Shown in pieces: positions 46,928 through 56,435 of a DNA stretch of 64,000 bases (the first letter of the stretch is position 1; every line of letters starts with the position of its first letter). This DNA comes from Allobosea vaviloviae. Its GTDB lineage: Bacteria; Pseudomonadota; Alphaproteobacteria; Rhizobiales; Beijerinckiaceae. Below the pieces are notes generated by a model. The model worked only from the letters and a program-made list of their open reading frames with translations. It did not search any database and was not told the DNA's origin. The position numbers were made by a program, and so were the translations under genes. The stretch is from positions 1 to 64,000 of the forward strand of contig NZ_LGSZ01000080.1 of NCBI RefSeq assembly GCF_001298265.1. Reading direction: 5' to 3'.

Positions 46928-47698
46928 ATGAGCAACTTCGACCGCAATGCTCCAGTCTGGGGTGCCGGCCGCGCCCAGCAGACCAGCGCCGTCGAGATGG
47001 ATCAGGGCCTGCGCTCGTTCATGCTCGGCGTCTACAACAACATGTCGATCGGCCTGGCCATCACCGGCCTCGCCGCGATCGGCATCTCGATGCTGGCGAT
47101 CGCCGGCTATACGGCGACCGGCAAGGCCGTCCTGTCTCCGTTCGGCGTGACGCTGTTCACCAGCCCGCTGAAATGGGTCGTGATGCTGGCGCCGCTCGCC
47201 TTCATCATGCTCTTCTCGTTCAAGGCGGAGAGCATGAGCTCCTCGTCCGCGCGCGCCATGTTCTTCGCCTTCGCGGCGGTGATGGGCGTCTCGATGGCCT
47301 CGATCTTCGTCGTCTTCACCGGCGAGTCGATCACCAAGGTCTTCTTCATCACGGCGGCGGCCTTCGGCGGCCTCAGCCTCTATGGCTACACCACGAAGAA
47401 GTCTCTCTCGGGCATGGGTTCGTTCCTGATCATGGGCCTGATCGGTCTCGTGATCGCCTCGGTGGTCAACATCTTCCTGGCCTCCAGCGCGCTGTCCTTC
47501 GCCATCTCGGTGATCGGCGTTCTGGTCTTCGCCGGCCTGACCGCCTGGGATACCCAGCGCCTCAAGGACATGTACCTGTCCTCGGACATGGATGCGGAAT
47601 CGGCCGCGAAGCTCTCGGTGAACGGCGCGCTGTCGCTCTACCTGAACTTCATCAACATGTTCCAGATGCTGCTGCAGCTGTTCGGCGACCGTCGCTGA
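46928..47698 (+). CDS. Bax inhibitor-1 / YccA family membrane protein
   Basis: A 256-residue protein with seven hydrophobic helices after a polar N terminus (residues 1-30). It has the BI-1 pattern including GLTAWDTQRLKDMY, where the two acidic residues of the pH-sensing leak channel family occur, and the end LYLNFINMFQMLLQLFG. Relatives act as calcium leak channels or interact with FtsH. ATG 46928 gives the standard alphaproteobacterial start; ATG 46859 would add 23 residues. It is monocistronic with a strong terminator. Confidence 0.93.
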   Translation: MSNFDRNAPVWGAGRAQQTSAVEMDQGLRSFMLGVYNNMSIGLAITGLAAIGISMLAIAGYTATGKAVLSPFGVTLFTSPLKWVVMLAPLAFIMLFSFKAESMSSSSARAMFFAFAAVMGVSMASIFVVFTGESITKVFFITAAAFGGLSLYGYTTKKSLSGMGSFLIMGLIGLVIASVVNIFLASSALSFAISVIGVLVFAGLTAWDTQRLKDMYLSSDMDAESAAKLSVNGALSLYLNFINMFQMLLQLFGDRR

Positions 47699-47724
47699 GC
47701 GACCTCTGCCCTGCACGGACGACG

Positions 47725-47756
47725 AGCCCCGGCCTCGCGGCCGGGGCTTTTCTTTT
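47725..47756 (+). terminator. Rho-independent terminator after the BI-1 gene
   Basis: A ten-base perfect stem AGCCCCGGCC (47725-47734) and GGCCGGGGCT (47739-47748) with a TCGC loop is followed by TTTCTTTT. It lies 27 bases after the stop codon and has all the features of an intrinsic terminator. Confidence 0.9.
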
Positions 47757-47783
47757 GGGCGTTCGCCGGATCATGATCTGGGC

Positions 47784-48320
47784 ATGACCATGCTCTCGAT
47801 CCGCCCGGCCACAGCCCACGACATCCCCGCCATCGCCGCGATCTATGGCGATGCCGTTCGCAACGGCACCGCCTCCTGGGAACTCGAGCCGCCAGACGAG
47901 GCCGAATTGCTGCGGCGCCTCAACGCCATCCTGGCCGGCGGCTACCCCTATCTCGCCGCCGAGCGCGACGGGCTGCTGCTGGGCTATGCCTATGCCAGCG
48001 CCTACCGCCCGCGACCGGCTTATCGCGCAACCGTCGAGAACTCGATCTATATCGCGGCGGGCGCGCAAGGCGCAGGCATCGGCAGCGCGCTGCTCGCCGC
48101 GCTGATGCATGACTGCGCCGGCCGCGGCTTCCGTCAGATGATCGCCGTGATCGGAGACGGCACCGGAGCCTCGATCGGCTCGCGGCGCCTGCATGAGCGC
48201 GCCGGCTTCCGCCTGATCGGCGTCGCCGAGACAATCGGCTTCAAACATGGCCGCTGGCTCGACCAGATGCTGATGCAGAAGGAGCTGGGCGAGGGCAGCG
48301 AAACGCCGCCGGCGGCCTGA
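47784..48320 (+). CDS. Pat-type GNAT N-acetyltransferase
   Basis: A 178-residue GNAT enzyme of the phosphinothricin/methionine-sulfoximine acetyltransferase group. It has the IRPATAHDIPAIAAIY opening, the ASAYRPRPAYRATVENSIYI strand, the acetyl-CoA loop QGAGIGSALL, and ASIGSRRLHERAGF followed by GRWLDQMLMQ. Such enzymes usually act on methionine sulfone/sulfoximine-like amino acids; resistance to a specific compound cannot be claimed. It begins just after the BI-1 terminator. Confidence 0.9.
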   Translation: MTMLSIRPATAHDIPAIAAIYGDAVRNGTASWELEPPDEAELLRRLNAILAGGYPYLAAERDGLLLGYAYASAYRPRPAYRATVENSIYIAAGAQGAGIGSALLAALMHDCAGRGFRQMIAVIGDGTGASIGSRRLHERAGFRLIGVAETIGFKHGRWLDQMLMQKELGEGSETPPAA

Positions 48321-48328
48321 CCCAGCCC

Positions 48329-48697
48329 TCAGCCGACCACGCTCAGCTTCTTGTCCAGCACGCGCAACACGCGCGACAACTCCGGGCCGCGTTTCAGCAC
48401 CAGGCCCGTCGCCGCGACCACCGAATAGGCTCCCTGCCGCTTGGCCAGCGCCGGATCCTTGACGATGCGGTAGAGCGGCACCTCCGACGAGCGCCGGTAG
48501 ACCGAGAATTCTGCCTTGTCCTTCAGGAAATCGATGGCGTAGTCGCGCCATTCGCCGGCTGCGACCATCCGGCCGTAGAGATTGAGCAGTTCCGAAAGCT
48601 CGCGACGGTCGAAGGTGACTGTGGCCGGTTTCGATCCGCCGGGGAACGGGATGACCCCGGCCGTCGGCTGCGATTGCGGCGTGTCGCTCTCGCTCAT
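48329..48697 (-). CDS. DUF2794 domain protein
   Basis: A 122-residue protein with the DUF2794 core TFDRRELSELLNLYGRMVAAGEWRDYAIDFLKDKAEFSVYRRSSEVPLYRI (described from residues 28-78). This family is confined to alphaproteobacteria and has no known function. ATG 48697 gives the family start. It is convergent with the acetyltransferase gene, with eight bases between stops. Confidence 0.92.
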   Translation of the reverse strand: MSESDTPQSQPTAGVIPFPGGSKPATVTFDRRELSELLNLYGRMVAAGEWRDYAIDFLKDKAEFSVYRRSSEVPLYRIVKDPALAKRQGAYSVVAATGLVLKRGPELSRVLRVLDKKLSVVG

Positions 48698-49063
48698 TGC
48701 GCCTCCCGATCGGCGGCCGCCTGCGACCGCCCTGATGCTTGGCAGCCGATGATGCTCCCACGATGCTGCGCTGGCAAGCAATCCCGGCCGCGAGACGACC
48801 CCGGTGCGACGTTGGCCCTGGGCCACGATCACGGCTTCGTCAGCACCGCCGCAATTTCGCCCCGGTCAGGCCAAGCGTCCGCCCTGTTGCACCGCTCGAA
48901 TAGCCTTGTTGCCTCGACGGCCCGGCTTTGCCGATTACCGGTTTGTCAGCCCCCCAGCCCCCCGGGGATCTGGTGGAGCCGGGCCATCTGGTCGAGGCCA
49001 ACTCAGCGGCTGGCGTTTCACGCCGGCCGTTTTTCTTGAGCGCCATCCCTCTTCAGCAGCGCA
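48698..49063. other. 366-base intergenic region without a recognised gene
   Basis: I see only short open frames in several phases with no family resemblance and no ribosome binding sites. The region should hold the promoter of the DUF2794 gene and the 3' end of the peroxidase-like gene. A GGCGTTTCACGCC dyad followed by GGCCGTTTTT near 49012-49034 is terminator-like on the plus strand, but no plus-strand gene precedes it. Confidence 0.5.
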
Positions 49064-49681
49064 TCAGCGGGCCTGACGGTGATACTCCGGGTTGGGACGC
49101 ATATCGACGGCCGAAGCCATGCGGTTCGACATGTTGAAGAAGGCGGCCACCGCCGCGACATCCCAAACGTCGCGCTCGCCGAACCCCACGGTGCGCAAGC
49201 CCGCGCGATCCGCATCCCCGATCAGATGCGGCGTTTCCGTGAGCTTGACCGCGAAGTCGAGCATGGCCCGATGCCGCGGCGAGAGCTCGGCCGCGCGGTA
49301 GTTCATCGCCATCAGCTCGCCCAGAACCGGATCGCCGGAGAGCTGGCGCACGGCCGCGCCATGGGCGCTCAGGCAGTAGTAGCAGCGGTTCACGCTGGAG
49401 ACCGCAACCGCGATCATCTCCCGCTCCAGCTTCGACAGGCCCGACGGCGCCAGCATCAGATCGTTGTAGAACGCCGCGAAGGCCGAAAGCTTTGCGTCGT
49501 CATGGGCGTAGCAGACCAGCACATTCGGCACGAAGCCGAGTTTTTCCAGGCATTTGTCGAAATAGGCCTGATTCTCGGCGCAAAGCGTGCCCGCCGTCAG
49601 CTCGAGCGCCATCGCGGCGGGTGAAACATCCTGCGCTGCCGGCGCCTCTCCGGGCTTCGGTTTGTCATGTTTCACCGTCAT
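49064..49681 (-). CDS. Carboxymuconolactone decarboxylase family / peroxidase-related protein
   Basis: A 205-residue AhpD-like protein. The redox site is C100-YY-C103 followed by SAHG with H107, the CxxC-x3-H pattern of alkylhydroperoxidase-type CMD proteins. LGFVPNVLVCYAHDDAKLSAFAAFYN and the late DVWDVAAVAAFFNMSNRMA match the peroxidase-related subgroup. It probably reduces peroxides using a thiol partner; the partner is not in the window. ATG 49681 is the start, divergent from the glutamate dehydrogenase gene. Confidence 0.9.
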   Translation of the reverse strand: MTVKHDKPKPGEAPAAQDVSPAAMALELTAGTLCAENQAYFDKCLEKLGFVPNVLVCYAHDDAKLSAFAAFYNDLMLAPSGLSKLEREMIAVAVSSVNRCYYCLSAHGAAVRQLSGDPVLGELMAMNYRAAELSPRHRAMLDFAVKLTETPHLIGDADRAGLRTVGFGERDVWDVAAVAAFFNMSNRMASAVDMRPNPEYHRQAR

Positions 49682-49786
49682 GCTACGTCCTGTCGTGTCG
49701 TTCCGGGTGGTCGCCCGGCGTCGCGCCGAGATTGAAAGGTGCCGCAGCCTATGTCATCGCTGCGGCAAAACAACAGGGGTGGGACG

Positions 49787-52700
49787 ATGGGCAAGCGCGT
49801 GATCAATGCGACGGCTGGGGCCGTTTCCGCAATCGAGAGCGCAGCCTCCAGCCTGCCGGGTCCGATGCCGGCCGCATTTCCGAGCCTGCTCTATGGCCGC
49901 GCCGTCGCCGAGGATCTCGAAGCCCTGCCGGCGGACATGCTGGCCCGCGCGGCAGCGGCGGCCTACGAGCATCTGACCGCGACCCGGACCCCTGAAACGA
50001 TCAACCTGCGTTTCCGCGACGAGGCCTTTGACGGGCAAGATCGCCAGCACCAGCTGACGATTCTGGAGGTCGTCAACGAGAACAAGCCGTTCCTGCTCGA
50101 CTCCACCCTGTCCGAACTCGCCGAGCAGGGCTACGAGCCGCGCCTCGTCGCCCACCCGATCCTGGCCGTCGCGCGCGACCCTCAGGGCCAGTTCGTTTCG
50201 CTGGCAGGCGAAGCCGCGGGCCGAGCCCCGGAAGGCACCCGCCGGGAGAGCCTGATCCAGATCCACCTCGATCGGATCGATTCGGCCGAGGCCCGCGACC
50301 GGCTTCGCACCGGGCTGGAAGGTGTCTATGGCGATGTCGGCCTCGCGGTCGAGGACTGGGCGGCGATGCGCGGGCGCATCACCGAGGTGATCCAGGCCTA
50401 TCGCGCCAACCCGCCGCCGCTGCCTGAGGACGAGGTCACCGAGGCGCTGCAGTTCCTCGAATGGATCGCCGGCGACAATTTCACCCTGCTCGGAATCCGG
50501 GCCTACCGCTTCCCCGGCGGTGACGCCGCCGCCGACCCGATCGAAGGCTCGGGACTGGGCATCTTGCGCGACCCCGCGGTCAAGGTTCTGCGCAAGAACC
50601 GCGAGATGGTCGCCGTCACACAGGAAATCCGCGCCTTCCTCGCCAAGCCGCAGGCGCTGATCATCACCAAGGCCAACGTCAAGAGCCGGGTGCACCGGCG
50701 CGTCCATCTCGACTATGTCGGCGTCAAGCTGTTCACGCCCGAGGGCCGGCTCGACGGCGAATTGCGCATCGTCGGCCTTCTGACCTCCAACGCCTATACC
50801 GGCAGCGCGCTGGCCATCCCCTATCTGCGCCTCAAGGTCGCCCGGGTGGCGAAGAACATCGGCTTCGACCCGGCGAGCTATTCCGGCCGTGCGCTGCTCA
50901 ACGTTCTCGACGCCTATCCGCGCGACGAACTCTTTCAGATCGAGGCCGGCACGCTGGAAAGCTTCGCGCTGGCCATCCTCCAGCTGACCGAGCGCCCGCG
51001 CATCCGCGCACTCGCCCGCGTCGACGAGTTCGACCGCTTCGTCTCGATTCTGGTCTTCATACCCAAGGATCGATACGACACCCGCGTGCGCCGCCGCGTC
51101 GGCGAGTTTCTGGCCGGCATCTATCAGGGCCGCATCTCGGCCGCCTATCCGGCCTATCCGGAAGGGCCGCTCGCCCGGACCCACTACATCATCGGCCGCG
51201 ACGAGGGCAAAACCCCGAAGATCGACCGTGCCACGCTCGAATCCGGCATCAGCGCGATCGTGCGGACCTGGAGCGACGGGCTCAAGGACGTGCTCGATCA
51301 ACAGCGGGCCGGCCCGGCCGCTCGCGCTTTGGCCGAGCGCTATTCCGAAGCGTTCGGGGCCGCCTATCGCGACCGCTTCTCGCCCGCCGACACGCTCGAA
51401 GACATCGACATCCTGCAAAAGCTGACGCCCGAGCGCCCGCGAGCGGTCAATCTCTATCGCCGCGAGGGCGATCCCGTCACGCGAGCCAATCTCAAGGTGT
51501 TCTCGCGGGGTGTAGCGATCTCGCTCTCGGCCCGCGTGCCCGTGCTGGAGAACATGGGCTTCCGCGTCGTCAACGAGCGGACCTACAACATCACGCCCCA
51601 GCCGGCCTCCGGCAACACGGCCGACAGCACGCGCATCTGGCTGCACGACATGACGCTGGAGCGCGCCGACGATGGCGAGATCGACGTCATCAGCCTCGAC
51701 CCGGCCATCGAAGCCGCCCTGATGGCGCAGTTCCGCGGCCTCGCCGAATCCGACCGCTTCGACCAGCTTGTCCTGGCCGCTGGCCTGGCCTGGCGCGAGG
51801 CGGCGCTCCTGCGCGCACTTGGGCGCTACCTGCGCCAGGTCGGCGCGCCCTATGCGCAGGACTACATCGCCGACGCGCTGACGCGCCATGCCGGCATCGC
51901 CTCGGGTCTGGTCGCCCTGTTCATCGCGAAGTTCGACCCGCGCCTCTCTAAAACCGAGCGCGCCGCCAAGACGCAGGCTGAGCGCCAGGCGATCGAGACC
52001 GCGCTCGACGCGGTCACCAGCCTCGACGAGGACCGTATCCTGCGCCGCCTCGTCAACCTGATCGATGCAGGTCTGCGCACCAACTTCTTCCAGATCGGCC
52101 CCGACGGGCAGCCGCGTGGCACGATCTCGATCAAATACGACTGCGCCAGGGTCGACGCGCTGCCGCTGCCGCGCCCGCTCTACGAGATCTTCGTCTATTC
52201 GCCGCGCGTCGAGGGCATCCATCTGCGCTTCGGCAAGGTCGCCCGCGGCGGCCTGCGCTGGTCGGACCGGCCGCAGGATTTCCGCACCGAGGTGCTCGGC
52301 CTGGTCAAGGCGCAGCAAGTCAAGAACGCCGTGATCGTGCCTGTCGGCGCCAAGGGCGGCTTCGTGCCCAAGCATCTGCCGCCGGCCTCGGACCGGGCAG
52401 CCTGGTTGGCCGAGGGCACCGAGAGCTACCGCATCTTCGTGCGCACCCTGCTCGAACTCACCGACAATCTCGACGGCGAAACCGTGATCCCGCCCGCCGA
52501 CACCGTGCGCCATGACGGCGACGACCCCTATCTCGTGGTCGCCGCCGACAAGGGCACGGCGACCTTCTCCGACACCGCCAACGCGCTCTCGCTGGAGAAG
52601 CACCACTGGCTCGGCGACGCTTTCGCCTCCGGCGGCAGCCAGGGCTACGACCACAAGAAAATGGGCATCACGGCCCGCGGCGCCTGGGAGGCGGTGAAGC

Positions 52701-54634
52701 GCCACTTCCGCGAAATCGACATCGATATCCAGACCACGCCATTCACCGTCGCCGGCGTCGGCGATATGTCGGGCGACGTCTTCGGCAACGGCATGCTGCT
52801 CTCGCCCGAAATCAAGCTGGTCGCCGCCTTCGACCACCGCGACATCTTCCTCGATCCCGCTCCGGATCCGGCAAAGGCGCTGGCCGAGCGCCAGCGCCTG
52901 TTCGACCTGCCGCGCTCCTCCTGGCAGGATTACGACAAGAGCCTGATTTCGGAGGGTGGCGGCATCTTCTCGCGCCAGGCCAAGAGCATCCCGCTCTCGC
53001 CTGCCGTCCAGGCGATGCTTGACCTGCCCAAGCCGGAGGTTTCGCCGCCGGAACTGATGACGGCGATCCTGAAGGCCAGGGTCGATCTGCTCTGGTTCGG
53101 CGGCATCGGCACCTATATCCGCGCCGGCGACGAGAGCGACGCGCAGGTCGGCGACCGCGCCAATGACGCGATCCGTGTCACCGGGGCCGATATCCGGGCC
53201 CGCGTCATCGGTGAGGGCGCCAATCTCGGCGCAACGCAGCGCGGCCGCATCGAGGCCGCGCGCAAGGGCGTCAGGCTCAACACCGACGCGATCGACAATT
53301 CGGCGGGCGTCAACACCTCCGACGTCGAGGTCAACATCAAGATCGCGCTCGCCGATCCGGTGAAGGACGGGCGCCTGGCCGAGGGCGACCGCAACGCCTT
53401 GCTCGCCGAGATGACCGACGAAGTCGGCCTGCTCGTCCTGCGCAACAACTATTTGCAGACGCTGGCGCTCTCGCTGACGGAAGCGAAGGGCCAGGCCGCT
53501 ACGCCGGGCCTGCGCTACCTGATGCAGACGCTGGAGGCGCAAGGCCGTCTCGACCGTACCGTCGAATACCTGCCCAGCGACGCCGTGCTGGCCGAGCGCG
53601 AAAAGCGTGGCGAGAGCCTGACGCGGCCCGAACTCGCGGTGCTCCTGGCCTATGCCAAGCTCGCCTTGCATGACGCCTTGCTGGAATCCGAAATCCCGGA
53701 CGATCTCTATTTGAACAGCGAACTCGTCCGCTATTTCCCGCAGGCGCTGCGCGAGCGCTACGCACCGGAGATCGCCGGCCACAAGCTGCGCCGCGAGATC
53801 GTGGCGACGCAGCTGGCGAACGCGATCGTCAACCGTGGCGGCCCGGCGCTCGTCCCGGTGCTGTCCGCACTGACCCATGCGCAGGCGCCTGCCATCGCCG
53901 CTGCCTATGCGATCGCGCGGGATTCCTTCGATCTGATCGCGCTCAACGGCGCCATCGATGCGCTCGACGCCAAGCTCCCGGGCAAGGTCCAGCTCGGGCT
54001 CTATTCCGCCGTACAGGAGCTGGTCACGAACCGGATGGGCTGGTTCCTGCGCAAGGGCGTGGCCAAGCCCGGCGCAATCGAGCCGACCGTCGCGCATTAC
54101 GCCGCAGGCGTGGCGGCGCTGGCCGCCGATCTCGACGCCCTGCTGCCGGACGCGGCGGCACAGGCGCGCCAGGCTCGGATCGCCGTGCTCACCGCAGACG
54201 GCGTACCGGAGACGTTGGCAGCGCGCATCGCCGGCCTGCCGTCGCTCGCGCAGGCAACCGACATCGTCGACATCGCCGATCAGGCCAGGCGCGAGATCGC
54301 CGAGGTCGCGCGGATTCATTTCGGCGTCGATTCGATCTTCGGCCTGTCGGTCTTCGCCGCCTCGGCTCTGGCGGTTCCAGCCACCGACGATTACGAGCGC
54401 CTTGCCCGCGAACGTGCCATCGAGACGCTCTCCGACGCTCAAGCGAGCCTGACGCGCGAGATCGCCTCGCTCGATGGCGGCAAGGGCACGCTCGAAGCCT
54501 GGCAGGACGCACGCCGGGAGGATGCCGAACGGACTCGCAGCACGATCCAGGCGATCGCCGCTTCGGGCCTCTCGCTGCCGAAGCTGATGGTGGCAGCCGG
54601 CATGCTCGCCGATCTGCCGCGCAAGACGCCCTGA
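49787..54634 (+). CDS. gdhB: NAD-specific glutamate dehydrogenase, 180-kDa class
   Basis: A 1615-residue enzyme that oxidises glutamate to 2-oxoglutarate and ammonia. Its length fits the large L-GDH180 class, with long N- and C-terminal regulatory regions around a central catalytic domain. The dehydrogenase core is visible near residues 800-1150: KVARGGLRWSDRP, VGAKGGFVPK with the active-site lysine, then GDMSGDVFGNGML as the NAD-binding segment and GEGANLGATQRGR. A good GGGG site precedes ATG 49787; an upstream ATG at 49739 adds 16 residues. It lies upstream of a PII/AmtB unit but is not co-transcribed with it. Confidence 0.96.
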   Translation: MGKRVINATAGAVSAIESAASSLPGPMPAAFPSLLYGRAVAEDLEALPADMLARAAAAAYEHLTATRTPETINLRFRDEAFDGQDRQHQLTILEVVNENKPFLLDSTLSELAEQGYEPRLVAHPILAVARDPQGQFVSLAGEAAGRAPEGTRRESLIQIHLDRIDSAEARDRLRTGLEGVYGDVGLAVEDWAAMRGRITEVIQAYRANPPPLPEDEVTEALQFLEWIAGDNFTLLGIRAYRFPGGDAAADPIEGSGLGILRDPAVKVLRKNREMVAVTQEIRAFLAKPQALIITKANVKSRVHRRVHLDYVGVKLFTPEGRLDGELRIVGLLTSNAYTGSALAIPYLRLKVARVAKNIGFDPASYSGRALLNVLDAYPRDELFQIEAGTLESFALAILQLTERPRIRALARVDEFDRFVSILVFIPKDRYDTRVRRRVGEFLAGIYQGRISAAYPAYPEGPLARTHYIIGRDEGKTPKIDRATLESGISAIVRTWSDGLKDVLDQQRAGPAARALAERYSEAFGAAYRDRFSPADTLEDIDILQKLTPERPRAVNLYRREGDPVTRANLKVFSRGVAISLSARVPVLENMGFRVVNERTYNITPQPASGNTADSTRIWLHDMTLERADDGEIDVISLDPAIEAALMAQFRGLAESDRFDQLVLAAGLAWREAALLRALGRYLRQVGAPYAQDYIADALTRHAGIASGLVALFIAKFDPRLSKTERAAKTQAERQAIETALDAVTSLDEDRILRRLVNLIDAGLRTNFFQIGPDGQPRGTISIKYDCARVDALPLPRPLYEIFVYSPRVEGIHLRFGKVARGGLRWSDRPQDFRTEVLGLVKAQQVKNAVIVPVGAKGGFVPKHLPPASDRAAWLAEGTESYRIFVRTLLELTDNLDGETVIPPADTVRHDGDDPYLVVAADKGTATFSDTANALSLEKHHWLGDAFASGGSQGYDHKKMGITARGAWEAVKRHFREIDIDIQTTPFTVAGVGDMSGDVFGNGMLLSPEIKLVAAFDHRDIFLDPAPDPAKALAERQRLFDLPRSSWQDYDKSLISEGGGIFSRQAKSIPLSPAVQAMLDLPKPEVSPPELMTAILKARVDLLWFGGIGTYIRAGDESDAQVGDRANDAIRVTGADIRARVIGEGANLGATQRGRIEAARKGVRLNTDAIDNSAGVNTSDVEVNIKIALADPVKDGRLAEGDRNALLAEMTDEVGLLVLRNNYLQTLALSLTEAKGQAATPGLRYLMQTLEAQGRLDRTVEYLPSDAVLAEREKRGESLTRPELAVLLAYAKLALHDALLESEIPDDLYLNSELVRYFPQALRERYAPEIAGHKLRREIVATQLANAIVNRGGPALVPVLSALTHAQAPAIAAAYAIARDSFDLIALNGAIDALDAKLPGKVQLGLYSAVQELVTNRMGWFLRKGVAKPGAIEPTVAHYAAGVAALAADLDALLPDAAAQARQARIAVLTADGVPETLAARIAGLPSLAQATDIVDIADQARREIAEVARIHFGVDSIFGLSVFAASALAVPATDDYERLARERAIETLSDAQASLTREIASLDGGKGTLEAWQDARREDAERTRSTIQAIAASGLSLPKLMVAAGMLADLPRKTP

Positions 54635-54675
54635 CCGGGTTCGCGCAACGGAAGACGCCCAACGGAAGACATGGC

Positions 54676-54876
54676 ATGACCGATCTGACCAACGAACCCG
54701 CCACCCGCATCGATCCCAAGCTGCTCGAGATCCTCGTCTGCCCGTTGACCAAGACGACGCTGGAATACGACGCCGCGCGCCAGGAGCTGATCAGCCGCGC
54801 GGCCAAGCTCGCCTATCCGATCCGCGACGGCATCCCGATCATGCTGCCGGAAGAGGCGCGTGCGCTGGAGGAGTAG
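54676..54876 (+). CDS. Trm112 family protein
   Basis: A 66-residue protein of the Trm112/YcaR family: LLEILVCPLTKTTLEYD, then SRAAKLAYPIRDGIPIMLPEEAR. Trm112 is a small activating partner of methyltransferases in eukaryotes and archaea; the bacterial role is little known. Only one of the usual zinc cysteines remains (C22), as the second position of CPxC is replaced by threonine. It follows gdhB by 41 bases and is bordered by a dispersed repeat. Confidence 0.92.
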   Translation: MTDLTNEPATRIDPKLLEILVCPLTKTTLEYDAARQELISRAAKLAYPIRDGIPIMLPEEARALEE

Positions 54877-54883
54877 AAAAGGC

Positions 54884-55021
54884 CGTCATTCTCGGGCGGA
54901 GCCCTCGGGTCCGATCTTCGATCGGCCCAAGGATGAACGCCGCGCAGATCCGAGAATCTCGTGGAGGATGGACGTTACGCCTCATCGGCAGGAGATGGTC
55001 GGGCCAAGCCCGACCACGACG
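54884..55021 (+). repeat. Dispersed intergenic repeat, copy D
   Basis: This is the longest and most diverged copy. It opens with CGTCATTCTCGGG and has CCGAGAATCTC in the middle and GAGATGGTCGGG-CCAAG-CCCGACCA at the end. An extra inner hairpin CCGATCTTCGATCGG (54911-54925) is present in the variable middle. It lies between the convergent Trm112 and UbiH-family genes. Confidence 0.8.
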
Positions 55022-55028
55022 CGGCACC

Positions 55029-56276
55029 TCAAAGCGCCTCGCCCTTCATCAGTCTCGGCGGCGCCCCGCTCACACCCGCCGCCTCGCGGATGAAGAAACG
55101 CTTGAGCCCGGGCAACCGGTCCACCAGCCCCAGCCCCAGATCCCGCACCAGCCTGACCGGCGTGACATCGTTCGAGAACAGCCGGTTCAGCCCGTCGGTG
55201 ACCGCTCCCATCGCCACCGTGTCGAAGCGCCGCGCCCGCTCGTAGCCTTCCAGCACATCCGCCGTGCCCGGATCGAGCCCGAGGCGCGCGGCATCGACGA
55301 TCGTCTCCGCCAGCGCCGCCACATCCCTGAGGCCGAGATTCAGGCCCTGCCCGGCGATCGGATGGATCAGATGCGCCGCGTCGCCCAGCAGCGCCAGGCG
55401 CTCGCCGACGAAGCGCCGCGCCACGCCAAAGCCCAGCGGATGCGCGGAGACCGGGCTTTCCAGGACGATATCGCCGAGTTCGAGACCAAAGCGCCGCTCG
55501 ATTTCGGCCAGCATGTCGATGGCGTCGAGCGACAGCAGCGCCGGCAGATTCTCGGCGGCTTCACTCCAGACGATCGAGGAGCGATGCCCCAGCCGCCCGC
55601 CATCCGTCAGCGGCAGGATGGCGAAGGGACCCGACGGCAGGAAATGCTCGACCGCGCGACCGCCATGGGGCCGCTCATGGCCGATCGTCGCGACCAACCC
55701 CGATTGCCCGTAATCCCAGCCGACCCAGCCGATGCCGGCCTGTTCGCGCAGCCTGGACCGCGCCCCATCGGCCGCGACCAGCAGGCGGGCCGACAGATTC
55801 TCGCCAGCCGACAAGGTGATCGTCACGGCCGTCGCGCTGGTCTCGAAGCTGGCCACGCCCTCGGCCCGAAGCACGACGCCTGCCTCGCGGCAGGCCTGCG
55901 TCAGAGCTGCGACCAGCGCCGCACTCTCGACCATATGGGCAAAGGCCTGGCCCGGCTCGACCTCGCCGTCGAAGGTCAGGAACACCGGCCGCACCACATC
56001 GCCGCTGCGGCTGTCGGAAACGATCATCTCCGTCATCGGCTGGGCGGTCGCGACGATCGTGTCCCAGATGTCTAAAGTCTGCAGCATCGCCTGCGCCGCC
56101 GCAGCCACCGCATAGGCCCGGTTGTCGGGGCGCGCAGCCGCACCCAGCGCCGGATCGGCCACGACGATCGAAAATCCCGTCCCGAGCGCCCGCTTCAGGG
56201 CGAGCGCCAGCGACAATCCCGCAATGCCCCCGCCTGCGATCACGATCGCCTCGCGAGGCCCTGTCCCAACGGTCAT
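55029..56276 (-). CDS. UbiH/UbiF/Coq6-family FAD-dependent hydroxylase
   Basis: A 415-residue flavoprotein monooxygenase probably acting on the ring of a ubiquinone precursor. The FAD loop is IAGGGIAGLSLALALKRA (residues 13-30). The second FAD motif is GDAAHLIHPIAGQGLNLGLRD, a hallmark of the UbiH family. Which ring position it hydroxylates cannot be told. AGGAGGACAGCAG before ATG 56276 is a strong ribosome binding site. It is divergent from tesB. Confidence 0.92.
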   Translation of the reverse strand: MTVGTGPREAIVIAGGGIAGLSLALALKRALGTGFSIVVADPALGAAARPDNRAYAVAAAAQAMLQTLDIWDTIVATAQPMTEMIVSDSRSGDVVRPVFLTFDGEVEPGQAFAHMVESAALVAALTQACREAGVVLRAEGVASFETSATAVTITLSAGENLSARLLVAADGARSRLREQAGIGWVGWDYGQSGLVATIGHERPHGGRAVEHFLPSGPFAILPLTDGGRLGHRSSIVWSEAAENLPALLSLDAIDMLAEIERRFGLELGDIVLESPVSAHPLGFGVARRFVGERLALLGDAAHLIHPIAGQGLNLGLRDVAALAETIVDAARLGLDPGTADVLEGYERARRFDTVAMGAVTDGLNRLFSNDVTPVRLVRDLGLGLVDRLPGLKRFFIREAAGVSGAPPRLMKGEAL

Positions 56277-56358
56277 CTGCTGTCCTCCTCGCCGCTGCCC
56301 GACGGTGTGCCGGCTTGACGGCCCCGGATCGGTCGGTGCTGATGCGCAACGGCCGGCC

Positions 56359-56388
56359 GATCCTCTAGTCCCCGATCCTCTAGTCCCA
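56359..56388. repeat. 15-bp tandem duplication between ubiH-like and tesB genes
   Basis: GATCCTCTAGTCCC followed by C or A occurs twice, at 56359-56373 and 56374-56388. The unit includes the four-base sequence CTAG, rare in many bacterial genomes, in both copies. It lies in the 159-base divergent region and could be an operator or simple slippage. Confidence 0.7.
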
Positions 56389-56435
56389 AAGCCGGCGAAA
56401 CCGTCAACCCGCCTGCCTTCAGAGCGTGCAAGACC

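Noticed and set aside
49012..49034. Terminator-like GGCGTTTCACGCC-GGCCG-TTTTT on the plus strand.
   Set aside because: No plus-strand gene precedes it and the stem is short; the adjacent minus-strand gene would need the A-rich side on the other flank.
48674..49039. Possible 121-residue gene in the gap between DUF2794 and the CMD-family gene.
   Set aside because: Overlaps the DUF2794 start, has no ribosome binding site and shows no protein-like pattern.
49754..54442. A 1562-codon open frame on the strand opposite the glutamate dehydrogenase gene.
   Set aside because: It mirrors the codon phase of the real gene in a G+C-rich genome; its composition (Asp/Gly/Arg/Ala-rich, no domains) is that of an antisense shadow, while the plus strand has clear GDH motifs.
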